A DNA stretch of 64,000 nt. Origin: Chamaecyparis obtusa (taxonomy: Eukaryota; Streptophyta; Pinopsida; Cupressales; Cupressaceae). This document shows, piece after piece, positions 10,062 to 21,960 of this stretch. A program made the translations under genes and the position numbers. The DNA lies in assembly GCA_027943335.1 (NCBI GenBank), contig BSBK01002075.1:4973001-5037000 (forward strand). The letters run 5' to 3'. Each line of letters starts with the position of its first letter. Within the stretch, counting starts at the first letter, position 1. The notes beneath the pieces were generated by a model. That model saw only the letters and a list, made by a program, of their open reading frames with translations. It was not told the DNA's origin and did not search any database.

Positions 10062-13000
10062 CATCATCGTCGTCATCATCATCGTCCTCGTCGTCGTCGT
10101 TGTCGTCGTTGTCGTCATCATCAACATCATCATCATCAACATCAACATCATCTTCATCATCATCATCAGTAGCAGCATCATCTTCTTCTTCTTCTTCATG
10201 AAAATTTGTCTCAGGAACATCATCCAATAATTGTCGATCGTGATCATCATCTACATCATCTTCTACTTCTTCGGTATCTTCTTCTTCCATCGCATTATAC
10301 TTTATCGGCCTTCCTCTCGGTTCATGTCTAACAAAAAATGACCAACCCGGTTTATGTGAAACCTCTGAGTAAAATACCTGCTCACATTGGCTTGGAAGAA
10401 CATAGGGCTCATCCCCAACTGGCTCAAACGACCTTGTATTAACCATTGTAAATCCATTATCATGTTCAATAACAGTTCTATTAGGATCATTTGGATTAAG
10501 TCGTAGCCTGTACCATTTGACAACGAAGAGTACTAATTTGAAGGAACTAAAGTCGCACTCAAGTATATCATCCAAAATGCCATAGTATTGATTTTTAGAC
10601 TCTTGAGGATCTAAGTCATTTCTAGATGAAATATTAGTCACTTGAAAGACTGCAGTTATTCCAGAATCACAAGTTTTCTTCGTGTCATCCAACACTTTGA
10701 CACGAAATTTTTGACCATTACAAAACATACCCTTGTGGTGTTTAACCTGCAATAATATGTGAAACATGTCAAAATTATTATATCGTGAGTTGATAAACAT
10801 ATGGGTGATTAATAATTTTGTACATACTTGGAAATCTCTTAAACCATATGCTAAATCTATTTCCCTTTGCGTAACATTAGAATCTCCATTACGATGAGCT
10901 TCTTTAACCAATGAAGATACACCTTCCCATGTTAATGTGTGACCAGAATGTTGACATCGTTCAATCCATACCGTCATCCAATCAAGATTGTTTGCAATAT
11001 ACAAATGTAGTGCATCCCACTCTCGAGCAACTGTACAAAAAAAAAAATAGACGACTTACAACCGATTTATTTTGAAGATTAAGAAATAATTTATTACAAT
11101 AACATCTTATAATTTATTACCTGTCACTTTCCTCAATCTACCTTTCCCCATCAAGTACTCCCCTTTGAATTTTTTAAAAGGGTTGAGATCCCAAATGCGA
11201 TCTACATGGATATTTGAAGCAAACTTAGGAAGATATTCAGTAATGTACACCATAGTCTGGTATACCATGTATCCCTCTACCATAGAACCCTCAGGATGTG
11301 CTCTTTGTCGAACCAAAGCCTTCAAAGATTTCAAGTGCCTCTCAACCATCCACATTGACCTAGTGTGTGCAGGTCCACACAATTCAATCTCCTCAACTTG
11401 GTGTATGAGGTAGTGTTCTTGTGCATTGAAAAAAGTTGGAGGTAGACACTTTTGCATTTCACACAATAAATGAGGAATTCTTCTCTTCCAATAGTTTATA
11501 TCTTCTTTATGGATTTCTTTAGATGACAACCACCTACATTAAGAGATTCAAGTCACAAAAAATATATAAATACGAGACTTTACAAAATAATATACAATAG
11601 ATTACATAGCAAGAAAAACAAATCGCGAATATAATAAATATATACAACAAATTGAACAGATATTACTTCTTACCTCATGTATTTTCCAAGATCATATATC
11701 ACTTGTTTGATGTTATTGTTGAAGTGCTCTGGGAGAGATAGAGGTAGCACGTACTGCAGTAATTATAAACCAATCATTTCATTATTTTCTAAAATAACAT
11801 AATGAATAGTACACGTAGTTTATGAATATATTGTAAATACAGAAGAACATAACTTACCTTGATGAAAGTATGCCAATCATGCGTTTTGAGCCCTGGCCCA
11901 AATTCACTTTTCTTTGATATGAGATTGCTTATGTTCCCAGCAAATCCTGTGGGAAATCGAATTTTTCGTATGACTTCTTTTATGGCATCACTTTGCTGCT
12001 CCGTTAATAACCAAGGAAGGGCACTTATATTAATCTGATCTCTATTGCTATTTGAGTGAATGAAATTCTTCAGTGCATGATTGGATTCATGAATGTCATT
12101 ACAAATTTTGACAATTTTTTCTTTGTCACGCCTTCCATCCAGTATTTTCCACAATGTCTCTGTTATATTCTTTCCAACATGCATAAGATCAAACAAATGC
12201 ACAATTTGTAGGTCCTCGTAGTAGGGCAACCTACTAAATTGTCTGGGATAGCTTTTTAGTCCCTTTGGAAGGTTGTCAGTAGTGCCTTGACGACCTTCAC
12301 GATCATCAATTACATAATTAGTAAACAAAAATCACAATAGAAATATATAAATTACAAACATAAACCATTAAGTGGAATGACATTACCTCGACGATTAATT
12401 CTATTATATTCCAACTTCCATAGGCGAGGTGTCATTCTTCGTGGCTTTGATGTAGTCTCTTCTTTCCCATTGAAAAGATGTTTTTCCATACTTTGATACT
12501 TATGATTCCTGTGGAGGAAGTGTCTGTACTCATCAAACACATGCTTTCCTAAACTTTTTGAATGACGAGATTTCATCTTTGGACCACAAACTGGACATGC
12601 AAATTTTCCCTTTGTTTGAAGACCTACAAGATAATGATATAATTGGATTATTAAATATGTTGATTTTTATAATTAGAATTATCATGCGCAACTTGAATTC
12701 ACTATAACATACCACAAAAATGTGTTAGCCCTGGGGCATCATGTATTGTCCATACAAGTATTGCATGGAATTGAAATTGTCTTTGTCTTATTGGTCTAGA
12801 CACATCATACATAGTGACACCGTTCCATAACTCCACCAACTCGTCAATAAGAGGCTCAATATATACATTCATATCTTTAACTTGATATTTACCTAATTGA
12901 ATGAACAGTAACATTACATAATTATTGTGACCATTTTACTGTAAGATTTGTAAGTACATGTAAATTAATAACTATCAAATGATAAAATACCTGGAACAAT

Positions 13001-14271
13001 CATTGCCAACATAATGTGCTCCCTCTTTATTGACATCCACGGAAGAATGTTATTGTTGATAACAAAAACAGGCCACACCGAGCAAACAGATCTCATCTCT
13101 CCAAATGGATTGACACCATCCGCTGCCAATGAAAGCCTGAGATTATGAGGTTCTTCTTTGAAGTGTTGCCACTTTTCCTCTATGTGCATAAATGCTGAAC
13201 CATCCGCAGGGATTCGAATAATGTCATCTCGACTTCTATTGCGTGCATGGTAATCCATAAATTGTGCCAAGCTAGTACACCTGAATAATTGTCGCATCCT
13301 TGGAATAATGGGGATGTAACGAAGAACCTTGTGAGGCACCTTTTTTGTTATTCGATCTGTTCGATATCTACTCATATGACATACAGGGCATTGTGTTGCA
13401 AATTCATGTTCTTTATAATATATAATATGATCATTGGGACAAGCATGTATTGCTTGATACTCCATTCCAATATCTTTCATAATAGCAGATAATTCTTGAT
13501 ATGAGCGAGGTAGAATATTTGATGGTGGTAACAAAAACTCGCCTATCAATCTACAGCAAAAAATATAAGTTGTTAATATAAACAATATTAGTGGTACATT
13601 ATTCACCCTTTGTTAACTATAAAGACATATATGACATACCTTAACATACGTGACATTGTTATGTTGGATAAACCATTCATAACCTTCAAGTTCAACAACA
13701 ACAATACAGCAGAGAGAAGAGTTGTTTGGGAGTCTTTGTATAGGGGCTCGTATGCCTTCTCAAGTAGAGGTACATCAAGGCTATCATCATCATCATGATC
13801 AGATCCGCTTGGACTAAATGTGTCATGGATCAATGTATTTATACCATCATCTTCAATTGTGTTTTCTGGTGCATGATCATCATCTTCCATGGGATCATTA
13901 TCTTCACCTTGGATATTTGCACCCCCATGTTCCTCCATATCATGTACTTCCCTGGGGAGATCAACCTATATAAAATTGATTAACATAAATAAACCATGAT
14001 CTTCAACTCATCATCAAGTGATTTCATATGTATATAAATTGTTAAAATGATATAATGAACAACTTACCAGTGGATGATAGTCATGCCCCCCTTCAATGTG
14101 ACCATTCTCCCTACAATGTCTCTTAACTGTTTTGATTAGCAATCTTCTACGGTTTAAGCCCTTACAAATTTTGCAGGGACAATAACATTTTCCATCACCT
14201 TTTCTTTTCAAGTTAGACCACAATCTAGCGATTGTCTCCCTATTTTGTTCTTCACTTATATTATCTGACAT
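10009..14271 (-). CDS. CACTA transposase, TNP2/TNPD type
   Basis: Ten minus-strand exons join in phase into 1125 codons plus stop with no interruption: 14271-14068, 13965-13640, 13550-12991, 12892-12713, 12623-12387, 12294-11858, 11753-11674, 11533-11121, 11030-10828, 10746-10009. Domain order is that of plant CACTA transposases: an N-terminal Cys/His transposase-associated domain (residues 1-68, CYCPCKIC and GHDYHP); an acidic linker; Transposase_21 (about 140-560) with DGVNPFG (321-327), PWM and HLFDLMHVGKN (535-545), which should hold DDE-type acidic residues; DUF4218 (about 675-775); and DUF4216 (about 933-1008). The tail, 1033-1125, is almost pure Asp/Glu, encoded by a GAT/GAC/GAG run that may be length-variable. 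The acceptor before exon 6 is the weakest call (poor pyrimidine tract). It would cut and join the element ends in the nucleus. With no stop found, it may still be functional. Confidence 0.85.
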
Positions 14272-14399
14272 GATCGTTCTTCGCAGGAAGCAAAAATTGG
14301 GCTATGAAAACTTCGGTCTACAACTTTCAGTGACTAAGCAAAATTGTCAAAAGTACACAAATCTTCTTAGACCTATCCTTTAATATTTTAAAAGTCTAG
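14272..14399 (-). promoter_or_regulatory. Upstream region of the transposase gene
   Basis: This is the 5' flank of the transposase ATG (minus strand). AT-rich TATA-like words are present around 14380-14440 on the minus strand but none is placed well enough to call a promoter. Confidence 0.25.
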
Positions 14400-14740
14400 T
14401 TAAAATATACATTAGATTAAAAAATATACAATTTTCATGCCTGAGCGCGCGGCTACGACTAGTGCAATGGTCTTCTTGCTTAGCTCTAGAAGCTCTCTAG
14501 CAATCAAAACATATAAGCTACAAGGCCTAACAGCAATTTCAAAACATATAAGCTACAAGGCAAGACATATTACATGACATGGCAAAAGGATTAAAATATA
14601 CATTAGATTAAAAAATATACAATTTTCAAACCTGAGCGCGCGGCTATAACTCGTGCAATGGTCTTCTTGCTTAGCTTTAGAAGCTCTCCAGCAATCAAAA
14701 CATATAAGCTACAAGGCCTAATAGCAATTTCAAAACAAGG
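14400..14740. repeat. 191-bp tandem duplication upstream of the transposase gene
   Basis: 14400-14590 and 14591-14740 share TTAAAATATACATTAGATTA, CTGAGCGCGCGGCTA, GTGCAATGGTCTTCTTGCTT and ATAAGCTACAAGGCCTAA in the same order; the second copy is truncated. A shorter internal repeat (AAAACATATAAGCTACAAGG) occurs within the first copy. The position just 5' of the transposase start makes it a candidate regulatory duplication. Confidence 0.8.
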
Positions 14741-14809
14741 GTCATCAAAAGAACCAAAAACAATGTGTGCAAACAATACCTTGTGAAGTGGTATAGACAA
14801 TTAGAAGAT

Positions 14810-15420
14810 GCTACTATGTGCTAGGGAACTTCTTAGAACTGTTGGTATATTCTTACAACTTGTTACACCTGGGATATTCTTCTCTGTAGATGCTACTGTG
14901 TGCCGTGGTCCAAATGGGCCCATAAATGTGGTTGAATAGCAATACATTCAAGTGGCTTACACAAGGGACAGTCACTGTGAGATATCCTCATGTGTGACTG
15001 TCCTTGTCACAAATGAGGACATCTCACAGTGACTGTCCCTTGTGTAATTGCCACTTGAATGAGGTCAGTCACTGTAAAGACAACATGATAATGTACACAT
15101 ACAATGAGTGTACATTATCATGTTGTCTTTACAGTGGCTGCCCTCATGTTGTATATTCTTCTCTGTAGATGCTACTACGTGCTAGGGAACTTCTTAGAAC
15201 TGTTGGTATATTCTTACAACTTGTTACACCTGGGATATTCTTCTATGTAGATGCTACTGTGTGTCGTGGTCCAAACGGGCCCATAAATGTGGTTGAATAG
15301 CAATACATTCAAGTGGCAATTACACAAGGGACAGTCACTGTGAGATGTCCTCATGTGTGACTGTCCTTGTCACAAATGAGGACATCTCACAGTGACTGTC
15401 CCTTGTGTAATTAAGTATTG
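14810..15420. repeat. Palindromic subterminal repeat array (right block 1)
   Basis: It contains two GTAGATGCTACT...GTGGTCCAAA segments and three hairpins. The hairpin at 15070-15136 is perfect: 29-bp arms (15070-15098 and 15108-15136) around a 9-nt loop. The hairpins at about 14953-15060 and about 15308-15412 use the GGGACAGTCACTGTGAGATG arm. Confidence 0.85.
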
Positions 15421-15424
15421 TGGG

Positions 15425-15800
15425 GAAGCATTCTAAATAACCAAAGCCGCTAACAATAAATTCAACACAGATATGTCCTCATTTCTGGGTATTTTAGCTC
15501 TCTAATAGCTGAATACCAGATTAAATAATAATGACAAAAGAAAAATAAACCCAACGTACTCAGAAATTGTAGCTGTGATTTTGTGAAGGGAATCTCTCTT
15601 GGCGCTGTTGAAAACACAAATGACAACCCGCTTGATTTCGCGGAGGGAATCTCTCTCGGTGTTGTTCAAAACACAAATGACAACCCACTTTGTTCAAAAC
15701 ACAAATGATAACCCGCTTGATTTCACGGAGGGAATCTCTCTCGGCGCTGTTGAAAACACAAATGACAACGTTCCTTTTTTTTTTTGCACTTATATCCCGA
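15425..15800 (+). repeat. Composite repeat with 78-bp tandem units (copy 1)
   Basis: A lead segment starting CTAAATAACCAAAGCCGCTA runs to CCCAACGTACTCAGAAATTG and is followed by three degenerate copies of the unit GATTTCGCGGAGGG...GTTGAAAACACAAATGACAA. The same composite is repeated at 21160-21470 and 21575-21960. Confidence 0.8.
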
Positions 15801-15824
15801 CCAACATAAGGTCCATTTGTAATA

Positions 15825-16366
15825 CAACATGATAATGTACACTTACAGTGAGTGTACATTATCATGTTGTCCTTAGAGTGACTATCCTCATTTGTTGAAG
15901 AAGAAAAGCATTAATGTGGCTGAATAGCAATACATTCAAGTGGCAATTACACAAGGGACAGTCACTATGAGATGTCCTCATTTGTGACTGTCCTTACAGT
16001 GAGTGTACATTATCATGGTGTCTTTAGAGTGACTGTCCTCATTTGTTGAAGAAGAAAAGCATTAATGTGGTTGAATAGCAATACATTCAAGTGGCAATTA
16101 CACAAGGGACAATCACTGTGAGATGTCCTCATGTGTGACTGTCCTTGTCACAAATGAGGACATCTCACAATGACTGTCCCTTGTGTAATTCAAGTGGCAA
16201 TTACACAAGGGACAGTCACTGTGAGATGTCCTCATTTGTGACTGTCCTTACAATGAGTGTACATTATCATGTTGTCTTTAGAGTGACTGTCCTCATTTGT
16301 TGAAGAAGAAAAGCATTAATGTGGTTCAATAGCAATACATTCAAGTGGCAATTACACAAGGGACAA
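15825..16366. repeat. Palindromic subterminal repeat array (right block 2)
   Basis: Repeated units contain GTGTACATTATCATG, TTGTTGAAGAAGAAAAGCAT, the CAATACATTCAAGTGGCAAT linker and the ACACAAGGGACAGTCACTG hairpin arm. The block is interrupted at 16366 by the solo LTR and resumes at 18378. Confidence 0.85.
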
Positions 16367-18377
16367 TGTCATGAGCCGTGACATATTGAACTTAGTATAA
16401 TAATAAAATGATTAGATGATATATAATAATCTATTATTAACGGTATATAACAATAATATATAATTATTATCAAAAGATGATAATAATATATAGTTAGCAT
16501 AATAAGTAATATGTTAATTAAATAATATTAAAATATTAATAAATAATATAATTATGATTATAATTATAATATAAATTAATAATAAATAATTATTAATAAA
16601 TTATATATATTATATTATAATAATATATTAAGTAATAATATTAAATCAATTATTGATATAATAATTTTAATATATAAATAATATTAATAAACCTCTCAAT
16701 ATAAAACAATATGTTATCACTATAATAATATTTATTATAATATTATTAATATTACTAACATCATTAATTATAATATTTAATAATAACAATAACATTAATA
16801 ATAATAATAATAATAATAACGTTTAAAGCAATATCGAATATCTGTAATCGATATACATCTGCATTATCTATCACGATGAGGAATGAAGAAGTGATACAAC
16901 AATCACTAGTCATTACACATCGATACCATGAGAGGATGATTAATGAACCAAATACTATGAAGTCAAGATCAACATGATATGAATAAGGGATAGGTCGCTA
17001 TGTGTTTCATAAGATGTATTGATAAGCAAGAAGGATAACCATTCATATATTATAAATAATCATTAATTGCACAAGTTTAGACAATGACATATCCGATAAA
17101 GCAATATCAAACATGAAGACCCGCTAGCAAATATGCACCATCACTTCCTATGTTATCATGACAATAACATAAACTAGATTGAATTCTACTATCTATATCA
17201 ATAGACACCACATAGGAGGATATCGACTAAAGGATTGAAAGATTATCGATTGTCTGAGATAAACCACATCTTGTAGAAACACAAAAGCATCAGTGATTAT
17301 ATCACAAGCTATTGATGAATGAGGCATCAGTCATGGATAATAAGTACAATGTATCCTTAAGTATTAACAGGAATGGAAGTCAATTTGAAGATCAAACTCC
17401 ATTACCAGCAATCAACCAATAAATGGACAATTATCAGAAAATGATATCGACTTATATCAGAGTAGAAAGATTGGATATCATCATAACAATATGGGATAAG
17501 GCAAGAGTTAATATCGATTGACTAAATACTAATGATAGTTAGACCAAACTAATACAAACACAATGGATGTTAACTACTGGTTGCACTACCAATTAGGGAA
17601 GATTACCTTCATAAAAAGATTTGATATTGAGTCAATCTGGGAGTTATCTATGATCAGAAAATAATGAAATAATATTATGTGAACTGTCAGATTATGGAAA
17701 GGTGTGATTAACAAAGGGACATGGAGGAAGAAACAAGACACGTCTCATTCATAGCATCTCTTCATTTGTTAAAGACAATATAAGAATGCATTCTCATCAG
17801 TCACTCAAGGCATCATTAGAACTTTATTTACTTATCCATATTTGGATATACTCAATAGAGCATCTGCCTTTGGCAGTTTGGTTTCAAGTTTATCATTGCA
17901 GATTAGAGACAACACCATGATTGCACAGATAGAAAGGATAGTCAGAAACAGCATCAATATTTGAAGTTGCAAGCATATAATTCAGAATCTGAAATAGCAA
18001 CATATCACTCATAGCGATATTACACATTTGTATAATTACATCATCATATCAGACACAGCAAATACATTGCTGTAAGCAATACTTATTGATTGTATATCGA
18101 TATTGTTTATATCAGACATACCATCATTATACTATCACTATAAGTGATAGGAAACATCATATTCATAGCATATTTCATATCATTATATCTGACAGTGCTA
18201 TTAAACATATTGGTATCAATATCATCTTGCACACATATTGTGATTGAATCTGAAATAGCGGTTGATATCTTAAGTAACCTCCATTACTTAGTTTAATTGT
18301 AAGTATCTGATAGAGTAAGTCTAAGAAGTGGAGTAATTGTTCCTGTTTTCCAAGTTAGCCAAAAAGGAGACATTACA
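16367..18377. mobile_element. Solo LTR (about 2.0 kb) with 5-bp target duplication
   Basis: The insert begins TGTCATGAGCCGTGACATA and ends GGAGACATTACA, so it has TG...CA ends. It is flanked on both sides by GACAA (16362-16366 and 18378-18382). Intact repeat copies nearby read GGGACAATCACTG without interruption, which shows the empty site directly. The interior is AT-rich (especially 16380-16830), with no open frame of note and no internal domain, primer-binding site or second LTR. This is the expected product of LTR-LTR recombination. The parent family is not recognised. Confidence 0.75.
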
Positions 18378-19325
18378 GACAATCATTGTGAGATGTCCTC
18401 ATGTGTGACTGTCCTTGTCACAAATGAGGACATCTCACAATGACTGTCCCTTGTGTAATTCAAGCGGCAATTACACAAGGGGTAGTCACTGTGACATGTC
18501 CTCATTTGTGACTGTCCTTACAGTGAGTGTACATTATCATGTTGTCTTTAGAGTGACTGTCCTCATTTGTTGAAGAAGAAAAGCATTAATGTGGTTCAAT
18601 AGCAATACATTCAAGTGACAATTACACAAGGGACAATCACTGTGAGATGTCCTCATGTGTGACTATCCTTGTCACAAATGAGTACATCTCACAATGACTG
18701 TCCCTTATGTAATTCAAGCGGAAATTACACAAGGGACAATCACTGTGAGATGTCCTCATTTGTGACTGTCCTTACAGTGAGTGTACATTATCATGTTGTC
18801 TTTAGAGTGACTGTCCTCATTTGTTGAAGAAGAAAAGCATTAATGTGGTTCAATAGCAATACATTCAAGTGGCAATTACACAAGGGACAATCACTGTGAG
18901 ATGTCCTCATGTGTGACTGTCCTTGTCACAAATGAGGACATCTCACAATGACTGTCCCTTGTGTAATTCAAGCAGCATTTACACAAGGGACAGTCACTGT
19001 GAGATGTCCTCATTTGTGACTATCCTTACAGTGAGTGTACATTATCATGTTGTCTTTAGAGTGACTGTCCTCATTTGTTGAAGAAGAAAAGCATTAATGT
19101 GGTTCAATAGCAATACATTCAAGCGGCAATTACACAAGGGACAGTCACTGTGAGATGTCCTCATTTGTGACTGTCCTTACAGTGAGTGTACATTATCATG
19201 TTGTCTTTAGAGTGACTGTCCTCATTTGTTGAAGAAGAGAAGCATTAATGTGGTTCAATAGTAATACATTCAAGTGGCAATTAAACAAGGGACAATCGAT
19301 CACTGTGAGATGTCCTCATGTGTGA
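18378..19325. repeat. Palindromic subterminal repeat array (right block 3)
   Basis: Four or more tandem units with spacing of roughly 150-260 bp. Each has GTGTACATTATCATGTTGTC, TTGTTGAAGAAGA and an ACAAGGGACAATCACTGTGA hairpin. Units differ by isolated substitutions and by loss of one hairpin arm, so the array expanded locally. Confidence 0.85.
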
Positions 19326-20810
19326 CCTTTGTGAAGGCAAGTGCCAATTTGTACCCAAGTTACCAATATTGTGGCAAAAGTGGGAATGAAGCATTTAGGG
19401 GTCAAATTGGGCAAAGAAGTGTAGAAGTGGCCTATGTGAGGTCTAAATAGCCTAACTAAGTCATGGTTAGGGTCTTATGGTGTTTGAACAATAAGTTTTG
19501 AACCAAAATCCCAAAGGTTGTAACAAGTTGTCAATGTTGTCATTCACAACATTGACAACATTTGTGCAAGGGAGCATTTTTGAGTAAGATGGTTATGTAA
19601 CTATATGAAACCATTGAATTAGGCATCAGATCAACTATAAGAGGCCTCCATCGATCTGTGCAAAAGGTTGGGGGGAAAAGCATTTGGAATTAAGAAGATT
19701 TGTAGAGTAACACGGTTTTAGTGAATTCTTGAGTTTTTTTGTTTCTTTGTTTTCAGTTGATTAATGGATTAGATAGCTCGCAGTGTCTATTGGAAAAGTT
19801 AGTACAAGTTGTTTTTTTATTCTGTGTTGTGTTTTTTTTGAGTTTTGAAGCATTCCAACTAGTTTGTTAATTCTTTTGTTAAGTACCCTATCATTGGTTT
19901 GAACCAGGCAGGTTGAACAAATGGAGTCTTAGCTCATCATTCCATTGTCAATTTTGTACGGGCTCTTGGAATGGGTGAGGAGACTCCATGTACTATATGT
20001 TTGGAAGGAGGGGCCCTGGGAAGCTCATTTTCTATGTTTGCAATGATGTCCTAGGTGAGTCAGTTGAGCACAGTTAGGGATGACAAATCATTACAAGAAG
20101 ATTACAACAAGTTGAATGCATTGGTTGCTTCAACTAAAATCTCATGGAGAGGTAGACACACATCTAAAGAAGCCCCAAGTCAAATTAGAAGATTGGGTGA
20201 GTTTCTTTGGCTGCTAAGAAAACAAACTCTTAGTCAGACTGTCCAAGTTGTGTCAAAATACTTGTTTTCAGGCATGGCTGTAGCAGTTGGTGTACAAAAA
20301 ATCTAGGAGGAGAAGACCTTAGATATCTTGGAGTTCTCAATAAAGGGCATCTGAATCCTAAGCCCTTTAGGTGGCTTAATATAAACAAAAAGGCTTGACA
20401 AAGGCCTAATTGCTAGCAGCCTATTTTTGGGTGCAATTGGCATGGTTTGATGAACCGGATTGAAGTACTGATGAAAAGTATAGGTGAAGGAGTAATATTG
20501 AAACCAATAGAGGTCCTAGTGGCTAGCCTCTCCATGGAGTAAAGTTCTAGTTGAATGTGTTTCAATTTGTGAAGACAAGACTAGGAGTGTCCTAGTAGCT
20601 AGATTGGTATTGAGCAGAGTTCGTTGTATTTCTTGTTGGTGTGCACTAGTTGAAGGAGTGGGATCTTGGGTAGAGATACCTAAAGAGTGTAGGGATAGTT
20701 AAGTACCCTATCAAGTCAAAACATTGGCCTAAAGAGACCCTAGTGAAGGATAGGGAGTGAGCAAGACAAAGTGTTACATCAATTAACAAGATCATTTTTT
20801 GGTAATTGTG
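19326..20810. other. Insertion into the repeat array, non-coding, LTR-like
   Basis: This 1.5-kb stretch interrupts the repeat array. It has a TATA-like AACTATAAGAGGCC at about 19633 and a perfect 13-bp palindrome around 19528-19558. The longest frame (20055-20306, plus) shows no known motif. The look is that of a decayed LTR plus leader, but I cannot define TG/CA ends or a target duplication. Confidence 0.4.
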
Positions 20811-21045
20811 TACATTATCATGTTGTCTTTACAGTGACTGTCCTCATTTGTTGAAGAAGAAAAGCATTAATGTGGTTCAATAGCAATACATTCAAGTGGA
20901 AATTACACAAGGGAATATCACTATGAGATGTCCTAAGTGTGACTGTCCTTGTCACAAATGAGGACATCTCACAGTGATTGTCCCTTGTGTAATTGCCACT
21001 TGAATGAGGACAGTCACTGTAAAGACAACATGATAATGTACACAA
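20811..21045. repeat. Palindromic subterminal repeat array (right block 4)
   Basis: One unit with both families: GTGTACATTATCATGTTGTC at the start, its reverse complement at the end, and the GACATCTCACAGTGA arm between them, so the whole 235-bp block can fold on itself. Confidence 0.8.
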
Positions 21046-21059
21046 GTACCGTGAAGGTA

Positions 21060-21960
21060 GTCGCAAGTTAGGGCTGTTTCATTGCATACCCGAAACAATG
21101 AAGACATTACAGTCCACAAAACGTTTGTGCTTGAAAGATGAACAAATAAAATTAAACTTCTAAATAACCAAAGCCGCTAAAAATAAATTCAACACAGATA
21201 TGTCCTCATTTCTGGGTATTTTAGCTCTCTAACAGCTGAATACCAGATTACATAATAATGACAAAAGAAAAATAAACCCAACGTACTCAGAAATTGTAGC
21301 TGTGATTTCACGGAGGGAATCTCTCTCGGCGCTGTTGAAAACACAAATGATAACGTTCTTGTTTTTTTTTCCCTTATATCCCGATGTGATTTCGCGGACG
21401 GGTTACGGTGCTGTTGAAAACACAAATGACAACGTTCCTTTTTTTTTTTGCCCTTATATCCCAACAACATCGCAATTGCAAGTTAGGGCTGTTTCACTGC
21501 ATACCCAAAATAATGAAGACGTTACGGTCCACAAAACATTTGTGCTTGAAAGATGAACAAATAAAATTAAACTTCTAAATAACCAAAGCTGCTAACAATA
21601 AATTCAACATAGATATGTCCTCATTTCTGGGTATTTTAGCTCTCTAACAGCTGAATACCAGATTACATAATAATGACAAAAGAAAAATAAACCCAACGTA
21701 CTCAGAAATTGTAGCTGTGATTTCGCGGAGGGTTACGGCGCTGTTGAAAACACAAATGACAACGTTCTTGTTTTTTTTGCCCTTATATCCCGATGTGATT
21801 TCGCGGAGGGTTACGGCACTGTTGAAAACACAAATGACAACGTTCTTATTTTGTTTGCCCTTATATCCTGATGTGATTTCGCGGAGGGTTAGGGCGCTGT
21901 TGAAAACACACATGACAACATTCCTTTTTAATTTTGCGCTTATATCCCGACAACGTTGCA
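21060..21960 (+). repeat. Two tandem copies of a ~410-bp composite repeat
   Basis: 21060-21470 and 21476-21960 share GCAAGTTAGGGCTGTTTCA, CAAAACATTTGTGCTTGAAA, the CTAAATAACCAAAG lead and the 78-bp unit (starts at 21717, 21795 and 21873 in the second copy). Each 78-bp unit carries GATTTCGCGGAGGGTTACGG, AAAACACAAATGACAACGTT and CCCTTATATCCCGATG. Confidence 0.85.

Noticed and set aside
9945..10250. Methionine-rich minus-strand frame
   Set aside because: It is the other reading frame of the GAT/GAC acidic tail of the transposase.
18378..19325. CRISPR-like array of repeats and spacers
   Set aside because: The units are long, both halves are repeated and palindromic, spacers are not unique, and the DNA is from a plant nucleus.
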